Source of the DNA: Anaerolineales bacterium UBA2029
GTDB lineage: Bacteria > Chloroflexota > Anaerolineae > Aggregatilineales > Aggregatilineaceae
DNA: 64,000 nt
Assembly (NCBI GenBank): GCA_002332795.1
Contig: DDBP01000111.1
Coordinates: 1-64,000, forward strand
Direction: 5' to 3'
Position 1 is the stretch's first letter. Each line of letters opens with the position of its first letter. A model generated the notes under the pieces. The model was not told the DNA's origin. It made no database searches and worked only from the letters and a program-made list of their open reading frames with translations. Positions 36,380 through 45,110 of the stretch are shown piece by piece. The translations under genes and the position numbers were made by a program.

Positions 36380-37303
36380 TCAGTGCTGCGCCAGAAAAGC
36401 AGCGACCTCGTCGGCAGTGGGCAGCGAAGGCTGAGCGCCCATCTTGGTGGCCGCCAGAGCGCCGCAGGCACTGGCATAGCGCGCTGCTTGCTGCAGATCA
36501 CTCCCCTGCCCCAAAGCAACCGCCAGCCCTGCGTTGAATGCATCACCTGCGGCTGTCGTGTCGACTGCCTGGACCCGGAAAGCCGGTATACGGACAGTCC
36601 TGTGGCGATCAATCACCAGCGCTCCTTCGGCTCCCAAGGTGACAATGCCCTCATTGACTCCCAGGCCGAGCAGTATCTGTCCCAACTGCTCATCTGTCAG
36701 ATTCAGGATGTCCTGTTCGGCAATTCCAGCCAGTTGCGCCAGCTCGATACGGTTGGGAGTCAACACATCAACCGCCTGTAGAAGTTCGCGCGGGAGGGTG
36801 CGCGCGGGCGCGGGATTGAGCACGACCTTCACACCATGGGCACGCGCGATGCGCGCCGCCGTCATCACTGTGTCGAGAGGCACTTCCAGCGGCATCACCA
36901 GGGCATCCGCCTGTGAAAATGCCTCCTGTGCCGCTTCCACATGTTCCGGTAGCAGTCGCATGTTGGCTCCGGACGCCACGGTGATGCTGTTTTCCCCGTC
37001 TGCCGCGACGGCGATCAACGCGACTCCTGTGGCCTCTTCGGGGTCGCGGGTGATATAGCGAGTGTCAATGCCTTCTGCGCGATAAGTCTGTACACACTGA
37101 TCGCCAAAGATATCCATACCTACACGGGCGACGAACAGGACATCGGCCCCCAGGCGGGCTGCGCCCACGGCCTGGTTGGCTCCCTTTCCCCCCATGGCCA
37201 TCACGAAACTGTGACCCAAGACGGTCTCACCAGGCCGGGGAATGTGGGGGGTCTGCACAACGAAATCTACATTGGCGCTCCCAACCACGATGACACGGGG
37301 CAT
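36380..37303 (-). CDS. rbsK: Ribokinase (PfkB family)
   Basis: 307 residues. Phosphorylates D-ribose at O5 with ATP. It opens with VIVVGSANVDFVVQ, has GGKGANQAVGAARLGA (sugar-binding region) near 37-52 and DTTAAGDAFNAGLAVAL near 250-266 with the catalytic Asp; the family usually reads DTTGAGD, so one Gly is Ala here. The ATG at 37303 has AAGGAG 11 nt upstream. No ribose transporter is adjacent, so it may serve nucleoside salvage. Another PfkB sugar substrate is possible. Confidence 0.88.
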   Translation of the reverse strand: MPRVIVVGSANVDFVVQTPHIPRPGETVLGHSFVMAMGGKGANQAVGAARLGADVLFVARVGMDIFGDQCVQTYRAEGIDTRYITRDPEEATGVALIAVAADGENSITVASGANMRLLPEHVEAAQEAFSQADALVMPLEVPLDTVMTAARIARAHGVKVVLNPAPARTLPRELLQAVDVLTPNRIELAQLAGIAEQDILNLTDEQLGQILLGLGVNEGIVTLGAEGALVIDRHRTVRIPAFRVQAVDTTAAGDAFNAGLAVALGQGSDLQQAARYASACGALAATKMGAQPSLPTADEVAAFLAQH

Positions 37304-37324
37304 ACTGGCGTAAACTCCTTTTGT

Positions 37325-37334
37325 GAACATGTTC
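37325..37334. promoter_or_regulatory. Palindrome GAACATGTTC upstream of ribokinase
   Basis: A perfect 10-bp palindrome 21 bp before the start codon. A minus-strand TTGACA (37347-37342) lies just upstream of it, so the palindrome would lie in the spacer of that promoter. It could be an operator. The spacing does not match the Gram-positive SOS box, which needs four bases between GAAC and GTTC. Confidence 0.4.
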
Positions 37335-37390
37335 CGAGGTCTGTCAATGCCCTAATCTTACTCAGACATGTGGTTTTGTGCATCCTGGGC

Positions 37391-37427
37391 AAACGAAAGG
37401 GCCGGCCTCTCGGGTGGGGGCCGGCCC
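37391..37427 (-). terminator. Intrinsic terminator of acnA
   Basis: On the minus strand, GGGCCGGCC (37427-37419) pairs with GGCCGGCCC (37407-37399) across 11 nt, then TTTCGTTT. It lies 27 bases after the aconitase stop codon. Confidence 0.88.
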
Positions 37428-37453
37428 CGGATGCCTTGCATACGGCCAGAAAG

Positions 37454-40192
37454 CTATGAGGCTTCCTGCAGGATAGCCCGCAGTACAGCGTTCAGGATAC
37501 CGCCGTGACGGTAGTAGTGTACTTCGACGGGGGTATCGAGACGGCAAATCACTGTAAATTGGCGGATGCTGCCGTCGGCGGCAGTAGCTCGCACCAGCAA
37601 CGGTTGGCGCGGGGTCAGGCTATCGCTCAGGCCTTCGATATCGTAGACTTCGTGTCCGCTCAGGCCAAGTGAGGCGGCGTTCTCACCCTCTTTGAACTGC
37701 AGCGGGAGCACGCCCATGCCAATCAGGTTGCTGCGGTGAATTCGTTCGAAACTCTCAGCCAGTACCGCCCGCACACCCAGGAGCATCGTCCCCTTGGCGG
37801 CCCAGTCTCGCGAACTGCCTGCCCCATACTCCTTGCCAGCGATGATCAGCAGAGGGGTGTTCTCGGCACGGTAGCGCTCGGCAGCATCGAAGATAGACAT
37901 GCGTTCCCCACTGGGCAGATGTATGGTCACGCCGCCTTCCACGCCAGGCACCAGCAGGTTCTTCAAGCGGATGTTGGCGAAGGTGCCGCGGACCATCACC
38001 CGATCGTTACCGCGCCGCGTGCCATAGGTGTTGAAATCCTTCACCGCGACTCCCTGGGCAATGAGGTAACGCCCGGCGGGGCTGTCGGGCGCGATAGAGC
38101 CAGCGGGAGAAATATGGTCGGTCGTGATCGTGTCGCCGAAGAGCGCCAACACCCGCGCTCCGCGTATGTCGCGGATTGGCTCAGGCTCCGGCGAAAGGTT
38201 CGTGAAGAACGGCGGTTCCTGGATGTACGTGGAGCGGGGATCCCAGGAATACACCGGACTATCAGCGACGGGTATGGCGTTCCAGGTCTCATTGCCGTCG
38301 TAGACATTGCTGTATTGCTCGCGGAACATCTCCGGCTTGAGAGCGGCAGCGATAGTCTGCTGAATTTCCTCCTGACTGGGCCAGATATCGCGCAGGAAGA
38401 CCGGCTGTCCGTCTCGATCGGTGCCGATTGGCTCCGACATGAGATCGATGTCCACTGTCCCCGCGATGGCATAGGCTACCACCAGTGGCGGTGAGGCCAG
38501 GTAGTTGGCCCGCACGTGCGGGTTGATGCGTCCTTCGAAATTGCGGTTGCCGCTCAGCACTGCCGCCGCGATCAGATCGTTCTCACTGATGGCTTCAGCG
38601 ACAGCCTGAGACAACGGCCCACTGTTCCCAATGCAGGTAGTGCAGCCGTAACCGACTACGTAGAAGCCCAGTTGTTCCAGGTAGGGCAGCAGGCCCGCCT
38701 CTCGCAGGTAGGCCGTGACCACTTTCGACCCTGGGGCCAGGCTCGTCTTGACATAGGGGGCAACCTGCAAACCGCGCTCGACTGCCTTCTTGGCGAGCAG
38801 GCCCGCTCCAATCATGACCGAGGGGTTGGAGGTATTGGTGCAACTGGTGATCGCAGCGATTACCACCACGCCGTGCCCAACCTCGAACGACTGATGCCCG
38901 TTGCGCGCAAGCTTGATCTCAGCGCGGCGAGTCAGCGCATCAGGCGGCAGGGCAAAGCCGCGCTCGGACACCGGCGCGCTGAGCGCCTGCCGGAATTTCG
39001 CCCGCATCTCGGTCAGCGGCACCCGATCGTGCGGGCGTTTAGGGCCAGCCAGGCTGGGTTCGACAGTGCTCAGATCGAGTTCGAGCGTGTCCGTGAAGAG
39101 CGGATCGGGGGTGTCGTCGGTGCGGAACAAGCCCTGTGCACGGGTGTACTGCTCGACGAGCTGTACCACCTGCGGCGGACGGCCCGTATAGGCAAGATAG
39201 CGGATGGTTTCCGCATCTACCGGGAAGAAACCCATCGTGGCTCCATATTCTGGAGCCATGTTGGCCAGCGTCGCCCGGTCAGGCAGGCTCAGGCTGCTGA
39301 GGCCGCTGCCGTAGAACTCAACGAACTTGCCCACGACGCCCTTCTTGCGCAGCATCTGTGTCACCACCAGCACCAGGTCGGTGGCGGTCGCGCCTTCTGG
39401 CAGTTGCCCGATCAGCTTGAAGCCGATCACTTCGGGCAGCAGCATGTAGATCGGCTGGCCCAGCATCACGGCTTCGGCCTCGATGCCCCCTACTCCCCAC
39501 CCTACTACTCCCAGGGCGTTGATCATGGTGGTATGCGAATCGGTGCCAACCAGACTGTCGGGGAACGCCACGGTGATCCCGTCTTGTTCCTGGGTCAACA
39601 CTCCACGCGCGAGATATTCGAGGTTGACCTGATGCACGATGCCGGTCGCGGGGGGCACGGCGCGAAAATTGCGGAAAGCTTTCTGTCCCCAGCGGATGAA
39701 TTCGTAGCGCTCGCGGTTGCGTTCGAACTCCATTTCTGCGTTGATCCGCAGAGCGTCCGGCGTCCCAAACACGTCAACCTGGACGGAGTGGTCAATGACC
39801 AGGTCAACAGGGATGGCCGGGTTAATGCGGCTCGGATCGCCCCCCATGCGCTGCAAAGCCGAGCGCAACGCGGCCAGGTCCACCAGAGACGGAACCCCTG
39901 TGAAGTCCTGCAGAATCACGCGGGCGGGCTTGAATGGAATTTCGTGATCCTCGGTCATAGACGGTGACCAACGCGCGATCTTGATCACGTCGTCGTCGGT
40001 GACCTCGAAGCCGTTGTTGTTGCGCAGCGCCGCTTCGAGCAAGACCTTGATCGAGAAGGGCAGCCGATCAATGTCACCGATGCCCTGCTCGGACAGCGCG
40101 GACAGTCGGTAATAGGTCACCCGTCCAGCGGCGGTTTCGAGTATTGCGCGCGCGTTGAAAGAATCGCGCAGAGGTCTGGTCGAGCTTGTCAT
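37454..40192 (-). CDS. acnA: Aconitate hydratase (AcnA/IRP type)
   Basis: 912 residues, the usual length of monomeric AcnA. Interconverts citrate and isocitrate through an Fe-S cluster in the TCA cycle. The three cluster cysteines are visible: Cys451 in [11 protein letters not shown], and Cys517 and Cys520 in [13 protein letters not shown]. The C-terminal swivel domain contains the [19 protein letters not shown] block. The ATG at 40192 has GAAGGAA upstream. Monocistronic, with its own terminator at 37391 and a -10 at 40265. Confidence 0.97.
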   Translation of the reverse strand: MTSSTRPLRDSFNARAILETAAGRVTYYRLSALSEQGIGDIDRLPFSIKVLLEAALRNNNGFEVTDDDVIKIARWSPSMTEDHEIPFKPARVILQDFTGVPSLVDLAALRSALQRMGGDPSRINPAIPVDLVIDHSVQVDVFGTPDALRINAEMEFERNRERYEFIRWGQKAFRNFRAVPPATGIVHQVNLEYLARGVLTQEQDGITVAFPDSLVGTDSHTTMINALGVVGWGVGGIEAEAVMLGQPIYMLLPEVIGFKLIGQLPEGATATDLVLVVTQMLRKKGVVGKFVEFYGSGLSSLSLPDRATLANMAPEYGATMGFFPVDAETIRYLAYTGRPPQVVQLVEQYTRAQGLFRTDDTPDPLFTDTLELDLSTVEPSLAGPKRPHDRVPLTEMRAKFRQALSAPVSERGFALPPDALTRRAEIKLARNGHQSFEVGHGVVVIAAITSCTNTSNPSVMIGAGLLAKKAVERGLQVAPYVKTSLAPGSKVVTAYLREAGLLPYLEQLGFYVVGYGCTTCIGNSGPLSQAVAEAISENDLIAAAVLSGNRNFEGRINPHVRANYLASPPLVVAYAIAGTVDIDLMSEPIGTDRDGQPVFLRDIWPSQEEIQQTIAAALKPEMFREQYSNVYDGNETWNAIPVADSPVYSWDPRSTYIQEPPFFTNLSPEPEPIRDIRGARVLALFGDTITTDHISPAGSIAPDSPAGRYLIAQGVAVKDFNTYGTRRGNDRVMVRGTFANIRLKNLLVPGVEGGVTIHLPSGERMSIFDAAERYRAENTPLLIIAGKEYGAGSSRDWAAKGTMLLGVRAVLAESFERIHRSNLIGMGVLPLQFKEGENAASLGLSGHEVYDIEGLSDSLTPRQPLLVRATAADGSIRQFTVICRLDTPVEVHYYRHGGILNAVLRAILQEAS

Positions 40193-40264
40193 GAACGTTC
40201 CTTCCTTGTGCTGCGGATTGTCAGTCCCGAAAACTGTGGTGGAGGCGCGCTATTTCTCTGCAAG

Positions 40265-40270
40265 ATTATA
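40265..40270 (-). promoter_or_regulatory. -10 element of acnA
   Basis: TATAAT on the minus strand, 72 nt before the start codon. The -35 is weak. Confidence 0.45.
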
Positions 40271-40361
40271 GCGTGAGCCAGGGGGCGTTCGTAACCCATC
40301 GAGCGCAGACCGGGCCAAAATATCGCAGGGAAAAGACGGGGATTTGTACACCCGGCACAAT

Positions 40362-40380
40362 CGCGGGGGTTTTCCCCGCG
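40362..40380. repeat. Perfect inverted repeat next to the promoter of the unknown operon
   Basis: CGCGGGG (40362-40368), 5-nt loop, CCCCGCG (40374-40380). It ends 8 bp before the -35 at 40389. Candidate operator. The TTTT lies in the loop rather than after the stem, so it is not a terminator. Confidence 0.5.
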
Positions 40381-40388
40381 TGTCTAGC

Positions 40389-40417
40389 TTGTCAGAAGCC
40401 CTGGGCTGCCTTATAAT
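40389..40417 (+). promoter_or_regulatory. Strong promoter of the unknown two-gene operon
   Basis: TTGTCA (40389-40394), 17 nt, TATAAT (40412-40417): near-consensus with ideal spacing, 60 nt before the start codon. Confidence 0.8.
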
Positions 40418-40477
40418 ACGTCTCCAGTTTTCATGAAACTATCCCGCCCGACCTAGTATGCGCTCACGGGGATCGCA

Positions 40478-42055
40478 TTGCTTCGACATCAGACCGCCTC
40501 TGAACACTACTGGACCGATCACTTCGAGGTAACAGACGAAGATATTGAGTTCCTGTTCAACGTCTTCCTCGAAGATGAGAAGCCTCTCTCCAGCCAGGAA
40601 CTGGCCCGACGCCTGGTAGCATTCCGGATCGAAAAAGAAGCGCAATTGCTGCGGCGGCAGTTTCAGCGCGGTGAGGTTTTCCAGCCCCGGCACGAATATC
40701 AGGTCGGGCAGACGCTGGTCTTTCCGGCGCTCGATTACGCTGTGGGCCGCGTGGTAGGCGTCCGTCCGGGAAACAATCCGGAGCACGGCGAGTTTAAGGT
40801 GATTCAGGTCGAGTTCGAGGATGGGGAAGCACGCGAATTTGCCAGTGCGCTGCAGACGCCTCATCAGCTGAACATTGACTTCAGCGTTGACACTCAGCTT
40901 CCTACCGCAACACAGGCTGATATTGACGCCATCATGCGGGATTACGGGGACGACATCATCTACTTGCTGGAGGAGCGGCTGCGCAAAGAAGAGGATGTCG
41001 TCTATTTCGCCGGACGGTGGTTTCTCAAGTCCCTGCTGGTGGAGGTGACCATCGCCCATCTGCACCTGGCTGAGGCGGTGCTGGTCATGCACAACGGTGG
41101 CCCGCTTGAAACAGAGCGTATCATCAAGGAAGTGGGGCTGCCTGGCCAGGCGAACCGGCGTCTGCAAATCTTCTCGCTTGAATATGCGATGTTCCACGAC
41201 CCGCGGTTCGACGAAGTGGGGCCGGCGGGGCGCGTGTTGTGGTATCTGCGCGATCTGGAGCCGCCAGAAGTGGTCAAGGTGCCAGAGCGCCTGCGATACA
41301 AGCCGATTGAGTACGACTGGCGGTTGCTGACAGAAGAACTCGCGCAGCTCGAATACGAAATTGACGACGAGCTATCCAACCTGCGCTCTCCGGCGTCTCC
41401 AGCGGACTCGGTAACCTTCAGCCTGAACTTCCCTCACCGCAGGACGGGGACGTTGCCGCTGAATTCGCATCTGCGGCACCTGTTCCCTACGGCGTATGAG
41501 GCGCAGCGCATCTTGATGACGCTGATCGACGGTCAGACGGGCGAGGAAATGCCGGGCTGGGTCGTGCGCGAGCATCGCTACGTCTACGGGCTGGCCGATT
41601 TCTATCGTCGGCATCGCCTGCCCGTAGGAGCTTATATCATTGTCCGGCGCACCGATGATCCTTCGCGGGTAGTCGTTGATTTTCATGCGCACCGTCCCCG
41701 GACTGAGTGGATTCGTCTGGCGGTGCCGGGTCCCAATAACCGACTGCTGTTCGAAAGCCAGAAGCGTGCGATCGGGGCCGAATATGATGAGCTGATGGTG
41801 CTCGGTGCTGACGATCTCAAAGGTATTGATGCGCTGTGGATTTCGACTGATAAGCCGCAACGGAGCCTGGCCGATATCATGCGCGAGTTGATGGCCGAGC
41901 TGGCGAAGCTCACGCCGCAGCGCACCGTACACGCCAAGACGCTCTACAGTGCGGTGAACGTCATCCGCCGGTGTCCACCGGGGCCAATCTTCGCCACGCT
42001 GGTATCTAACCCAGAGTTTGAGCATGTAGGCGGGCCATACTGGCGGTTGGCCTGA
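40478..42055 (+). CDS. Unknown protein with winged-helix-like segments, first gene of a two-gene operon
   Basis: 525 residues, soluble, no signal peptide or membrane helix. Upstream in-frame sequence hits a stop at 40454, so TTG 40478 (preceded by CGGGGAT) is the only start before a much later Met. Two segments resemble HARE-type helix-turn-helix modules: PLETERIIKEVGLP...DPRFDEVGPAGRVLWYL near 205-265, and the C-terminal KTLYSAVNVIRRC...NPEFEHVGGPYWRL. That suggests nucleic-acid binding, but it is inference from sequence rhythm. The N-terminal third has many acidic residues. No enzyme motif is evident. Strong promoter and palindrome upstream; the second gene starts 26 nt downstream. Confidence 0.8.
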   Translation: MLRHQTASEHYWTDHFEVTDEDIEFLFNVFLEDEKPLSSQELARRLVAFRIEKEAQLLRRQFQRGEVFQPRHEYQVGQTLVFPALDYAVGRVVGVRPGNNPEHGEFKVIQVEFEDGEAREFASALQTPHQLNIDFSVDTQLPTATQADIDAIMRDYGDDIIYLLEERLRKEEDVVYFAGRWFLKSLLVEVTIAHLHLAEAVLVMHNGGPLETERIIKEVGLPGQANRRLQIFSLEYAMFHDPRFDEVGPAGRVLWYLRDLEPPEVVKVPERLRYKPIEYDWRLLTEELAQLEYEIDDELSNLRSPASPADSVTFSLNFPHRRTGTLPLNSHLRHLFPTAYEAQRILMTLIDGQTGEEMPGWVVREHRYVYGLADFYRRHRLPVGAYIIVRRTDDPSRVVVDFHAHRPRTEWIRLAVPGPNNRLLFESQKRAIGAEYDELMVLGADDLKGIDALWISTDKPQRSLADIMRELMAELAKLTPQRTVHAKTLYSAVNVIRRCPPGPIFATLVSNPEFEHVGGPYWRLA

Positions 42056-42081
42056 CGGCACAACGCAGATCAGGGGAAACA

Positions 42082-42525
42082 GTGAATTCTTCGACCGGGA
42101 TTGCCAGCAAACGCATACGACCTACGCTCGACACCAAATTCCACATTGACTACAGTTGGTGGGAGCGTGAGGGGCGCGATCTGCGAGTCTATCTGCTGAG
42201 TCATCTGCCACCGGAACAACGCGATTTCTTCTCTGAACATCGCGACACCGAAGAGGTGGACTGGATCGATCCGGTCACTGCGGAAGTCAAGAAGGTAGAT
42301 GCGTTGCAGCGGGCGCTGCGCGAAGCGAGCAAGCAGCCCGATTTCATCACCCCTCACCTGTCGCTGGTAGATGCTGTCTTTCGCGTCTTTCTGGCCAACG
42401 GCAACACCCCCCTTACCCCTGTGGAGCTGAGCGAGTTGATCGGTCGCCCACCCATGACCATCTTGAGAACGCTCAGCGGTGGAACCGTGTACAAGGGGAT
42501 TCGCCCCTGCCTCGATGAAGAATAA
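42082..42525 (+). CDS. Unknown small protein, second gene of the operon
   Basis: 147 residues with a GTG start preceded by AGGGGAAACA. The N-terminal half (DTKFHIDYSWWEREGRDLRVYLLSHL) is predicted alpha/beta. The C-terminal half (FRVFLANGNTPLTPVELSELIGRPPMTILRTLSG) reads as a helix-turn-helix with GRPPMTILRTL as the recognition helix. A transcription factor or DNA-associated partner of the upstream protein is plausible but unproven. tRNA-Arg follows with its own promoter. Confidence 0.78.
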   Translation: MNSSTGIASKRIRPTLDTKFHIDYSWWEREGRDLRVYLLSHLPPEQRDFFSEHRDTEEVDWIDPVTAEVKKVDALQRALREASKQPDFITPHLSLVDAVFRVFLANGNTPLTPVELSELIGRPPMTILRTLSGGTVYKGIRPCLDEE

Positions 42526-42543
42526 GCCGGTTGCTGATCGCGC

Positions 42544-42572
42544 TTGACACGGTCAGATGTGGGCCGTACAAT
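42544..42572 (+). promoter_or_regulatory. Promoter of tRNA-Arg (TCT)
   Basis: Consensus TTGACA (42544-42549), 17 nt, TACAAT (42567-42572), 11 nt before the tRNA. Confidence 0.85.
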
Positions 42573-42583
42573 GACGGAGCGAT

Positions 42584-42656
42584 GCCCCTGTAGCTCAGTG
42601 GATAGAGCAGCTGCCTTCTAAGCAGACGGTCGGGGGTTCGATCCCCTCCAGGGGCG
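42584..42656 (+). tRNA. tRNA-Arg (anticodon TCT)
   Basis: 73 nt. Acceptor GCCCCTG/CAGGGGC with discriminator G, D arm TAGCTCAGTGGATAGAGCA, anticodon loop CTTCTAA (anticodon TCT), T arm GGGGGTTCGATCCCC. No CCA is encoded. Confidence 0.97.
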
Positions 42657-42693
42657 TGCAAAACAAAGCGGCAGGCGAGACGACCTGCCGCTT
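42657..42693. terminator. Bidirectional terminator between tRNA-Arg and the SARP-like gene
   Basis: AAGCGGCAGG (42666-42675) and CCTGCCGCTT (42684-42693) form a perfect 10-bp stem. On the minus strand the stem runs into TTTGTTTTG, a proper U-tail for the convergent gene that stops at 42723. On the plus strand the tail is only TTCCC. Confidence 0.8.
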
Positions 42694-42722
42694 CCCATAT
42701 GTTTCCCGGTCGGGGGGCACGC

Positions 42723-43994
42723 TCAGGACATGATGGATTGGTAAAGCGCCTTGGTCTCCGGCTCTGGCTCTTTACCCTCTTGCTTCAGTTGATCGGCCAG
42801 TTTGCGGTAGTGCGCGGCAGCCTCACTGCGACGCCCCAGATCGGCGTAGAGCTGCATGATCTGCCGATGAATGGGTTCGTAACGGTCGTTCTCGTTCACC
42901 GCCCGCAACAGCAGACCCAAAGCGTGTTCCTGACGCCCCTCGGCCAGGCGAATGCGTGCCATCTCACTCAGCGCTTCCAGGTAGCCTTTCTGATAGTCCG
43001 CACGGCGATCCAGTATCCACTGGTCAACATGCCCCTGTAAGAAAGGCCCCTTGTAGAGATCAATCGCCTGCTGCCAGGCGCTGGCCTTGTCCTCAGTTTC
43101 TGGGGCGCGCCCGCGTACCAGTGCACCGACAAACTCGGCGATATCATACTCGACGGACACTTCGGGATTGATGCGGTAATAACCTCCCTCGTGCACCAGC
43201 ACGTCGAAGTTGAGCGCTTTGTGCAGGCGGCGCTTGGTCACATGAAAGACGTTGACCGCCTGGTCGCTGGCCAGATCGGGCCAGAAAGCCTGGCAGATCT
43301 CCGATCGGGTCACCACTGGCTTATCCAGCGCAAAGAAGAACAGCAGGCGAGGCAGGTGCCCTTCCCAGGTATTGATCACCTCACCGTTGTGAATGACCAA
43401 CCCCGGTCCCAGGGCGTTCACCTGCAGATGAATCACGCCATCGGTGCGCATGTCGTAGAAGTTGCTGGTCACCAGTTGGTTGTCGCGCAGAATGACAGCT
43501 TTCTTCTGGGCGATCAAGGAGATCCAGGGTAGCCGGGGGAGCGTCCGGCTGTTGATCACGATCTGGCAACGGGAGGGGACACGCAGAATCGTCTGCTCAA
43601 TAAACCACTGAATGTCGTCTGCGCCATCGGTGCGGTCGTATTCATCCAGGATCAGCATGAACGGTTCGCTGGAGAGATCAGCCAGATCGGCCACGAAGGC
43701 GTCCAGCAAGTCCACCAGTTTCTGCTCTGGATCGAACTGGATCAGATTGACATGACGGCCAAAGGTGGGATGCTGATTGGCGAGATCGTGAGTGATGCCG
43801 GACAGGAACGAGCGCACGTCTACATCATCCGGCCCCATCGCGTAGTAGAATACGCGCTGCTCTGCCGAATTCATGAGCTGGGCAACAACCATCGACCGGT
43901 AGCGACTGGCCGGGTGCAGCAAGATCACTTGTGCCCCTGCACCGCGCATGCGCACCGCCTCAAGGACTCTTGACACCATCTGATTCAGTTCCAT
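42723..43994 (-). CDS. SARP/MalT-like transcriptional regulator with BTAD domain and no P-loop
   Basis: 423 residues. The N-terminal part follows the STAND ATPase plan: Walker B LILDEYD at 114-120 and QIVINSRTLPRLPW (sensor-like). The P-loop position instead reads LLHPASRYRS (25-34), so nucleotide hydrolysis is unlikely. A winged-helix region (EICQAFWPDLASDQAVNVFHVTKRRLHKAL, about 250-285) matches SARP-type DNA binding, and a BTAD/TPR domain fills about 300-410. ATG 43994 has AGAGAGG 7 nt upstream. The regulated genes are not evident. Confidence 0.85.
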   Translation of the reverse strand: MELNQMVSRVLEAVRMRGAGAQVILLHPASRYRSMVVAQLMNSAEQRVFYYAMGPDDVDVRSFLSGITHDLANQHPTFGRHVNLIQFDPEQKLVDLLDAFVADLADLSSEPFMLILDEYDRTDGADDIQWFIEQTILRVPSRCQIVINSRTLPRLPWISLIAQKKAVILRDNQLVTSNFYDMRTDGVIHLQVNALGPGLVIHNGEVINTWEGHLPRLLFFFALDKPVVTRSEICQAFWPDLASDQAVNVFHVTKRRLHKALNFDVLVHEGGYYRINPEVSVEYDIAEFVGALVRGRAPETEDKASAWQQAIDLYKGPFLQGHVDQWILDRRADYQKGYLEALSEMARIRLAEGRQEHALGLLLRAVNENDRYEPIHRQIMQLYADLGRRSEAAAHYRKLADQLKQEGKEPEPETKALYQSIMS

Positions 43995-44032
43995 GGCTGG
44001 CCTCTCTTGTCTGTAAGCAATTGCCAGAGTAT

Positions 44033-44061
44033 AGTATAGAAGACGTTGCACGATAAGGCAA
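44033..44061 (-). promoter_or_regulatory. Promoter of the SARP-like gene
   Basis: On the minus strand, TTGCCT (44061-44056), 17 nt, TATACT (44038-44033). A second TATACT overlaps it at 44033-44028. Confidence 0.6.
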
Positions 44062-44212
44062 GGGCTAAGGATTGTGTTCTTTGGCCTTACGCGTCAGATC
44101 GAAATTATTAGTGTCGCTCATCAAGAAATTGGCCTTATGACAATAACGATCATTACTTATCAGCAAATTATGTGCCTACAACAGGAACAGGGAGGGGCCT
44201 GGAACAGCACAT

Positions 44213-44242
44213 TGGACACCCTTTTGCTCCCCATGATACAAT
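44213..44242 (+). promoter_or_regulatory. Promoter of the HhH-DUF971-hpt-cca gene run
   Basis: TGGACA (44213-44218), 18 nt, TACAAT (44237-44242), 101 nt before the first start codon. Confidence 0.55.
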
Positions 44243-44342
44243 ACGCGCACCATCACGGGAAGGGTCGGGGAAACCGGCGGGCCGCTGTGATTGGTCTGTG
44301 TTGCACATCTGTGCCTGAGACCAGAGTGAAAGAGAGCGCGCC

Positions 44343-44777
44343 ATGTACAAAGCGGTGAGAAATTCGATCGTGCTGGGCGCTGGGCTGGCAGCCAGCGCGG
44401 TTGTGGGATGGCTTCTGCTCAAAGAAAGCAAGCGCGGCAAACTTGCTGCGCGTTTCCTGGTTCGTTCGCGGGTCCACGAAGCCGGGCCTGAGCCATTACC
44501 GGAAATCAGGCTGCCGTTGGATACCCTGGAGACAGAGCCTGCGCCCGCCGCTGAAGCTGTCATGCCCGGTGACGATTTCACGCTGATCAAGGACATTGGC
44601 CCGCGTTTCGCACAGGCGCTGCGCGATGCGGGCATCGTCAGTTTTGCGCAGCTTGCCGCCATGACGCCGGAGACTTTGGCCGAGCGCCTGGCTCCATTTG
44701 TCGCGGTGCGGCCTCAGCGCATTCGCAACAACGACTGGATCGGTCAGGCCAAACAACTGGCGAATTCCAGCAAATAA
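44343..44777 (+). CDS. Membrane-anchored helix-hairpin-helix protein
   Basis: 144 residues. One N-terminal membrane helix (about 7-27), a flexible Pro/Glu-rich linker (about 45-75), then a helix-hairpin-helix domain (about 76-140) with DDFTLIKDIGPRFAQALRDAGIVSFAQLAAM, the typical LxxIxGIGxxxAxxLxxxGI rhythm. It would hold a nucleic-acid- or protein-binding HhH module at the membrane. The tail RPQRIRNNDWIGQAKQLA is typical of DUF4332/RuvA-like HhH proteins. DUF971 follows 3 nt after the stop. Confidence 0.8.
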   Translation: MYKAVRNSIVLGAGLAASAVVGWLLLKESKRGKLAARFLVRSRVHEAGPEPLPEIRLPLDTLETEPAPAAEAVMPGDDFTLIKDIGPRFAQALRDAGIVSFAQLAAMTPETLAERLAPFVAVRPQRIRNNDWIGQAKQLANSSK

Positions 44778-44780
44778 AAC

Positions 44781-45110
44781 ATGGACACCCTTCTTCCCAA
44801 CGACATCACGCTCGACCAGAAGTCCGATCTGCTGATCATTCAATGGAACGATGGGCGTGTCTGTCGTTATCCACTTGGCCCGCTGCGTCTTGCCTGTCCC
44901 TGTGCCGAGTGTCGGGGAGGGCACGCCAACATGGGGAGGCAGTCCGACCCGGAGAACCTGCTCCACCTGATCCCCACCCGCCATTATGCTGTTGAGAATC
45001 TGGAGATCGTGGGCAACTATGCTCTGCAATTCTACTGGAACGATGGTCACCATGCCGGTATTTACACCTGGGAGTATCTGTACCGCTTGTGCCCGCCAGA
45101 GGAGGATTGA
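44781..45110 (+). CDS. DUF971 (GBBH-like N-terminal) protein
   Basis: 109 residues. Matches the stand-alone DUF971 family: LIIQWNDGRVCRYPLGPLRLACPCAEC near 18-44, with Cys residues in ACPCAEC, and NYALQFYWNDGHHAGIYTWEYLYRLCP at the end. In other bacteria these proteins accompany Fe-S or Mrp-type genes and may bind a metal or cluster. Function is not settled. Its stop overlaps the next ATG by one base (TGATG). Confidence 0.88.
   Translation: MDTLLPNDITLDQKSDLLIIQWNDGRVCRYPLGPLRLACPCAECRGGHANMGRQSDPENLLHLIPTRHYAVENLEIVGNYALQFYWNDGHHAGIYTWEYLYRLCPPEED

Larger units (their letters stand above)
43995..44342. other. 348-bp divergent regulatory region
   Basis: It holds the promoter of the SARP-like gene (44033-44061), a promoter for the plus-strand operon (44213-44242), and a 9-bp direct repeat TTGGCCTTA at 44081-44089 and 44129-44137 in an AT-rich stretch. 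No small gene with a convincing start was seen. Confidence 0.6.

Noticed and set aside
37325..37334. SOS (LexA) box at GAACATGTTC
   Set aside because: The Gram-positive box needs GAAC-N4-GTTC; here only two bases separate the halves, and ribokinase is not an SOS gene.
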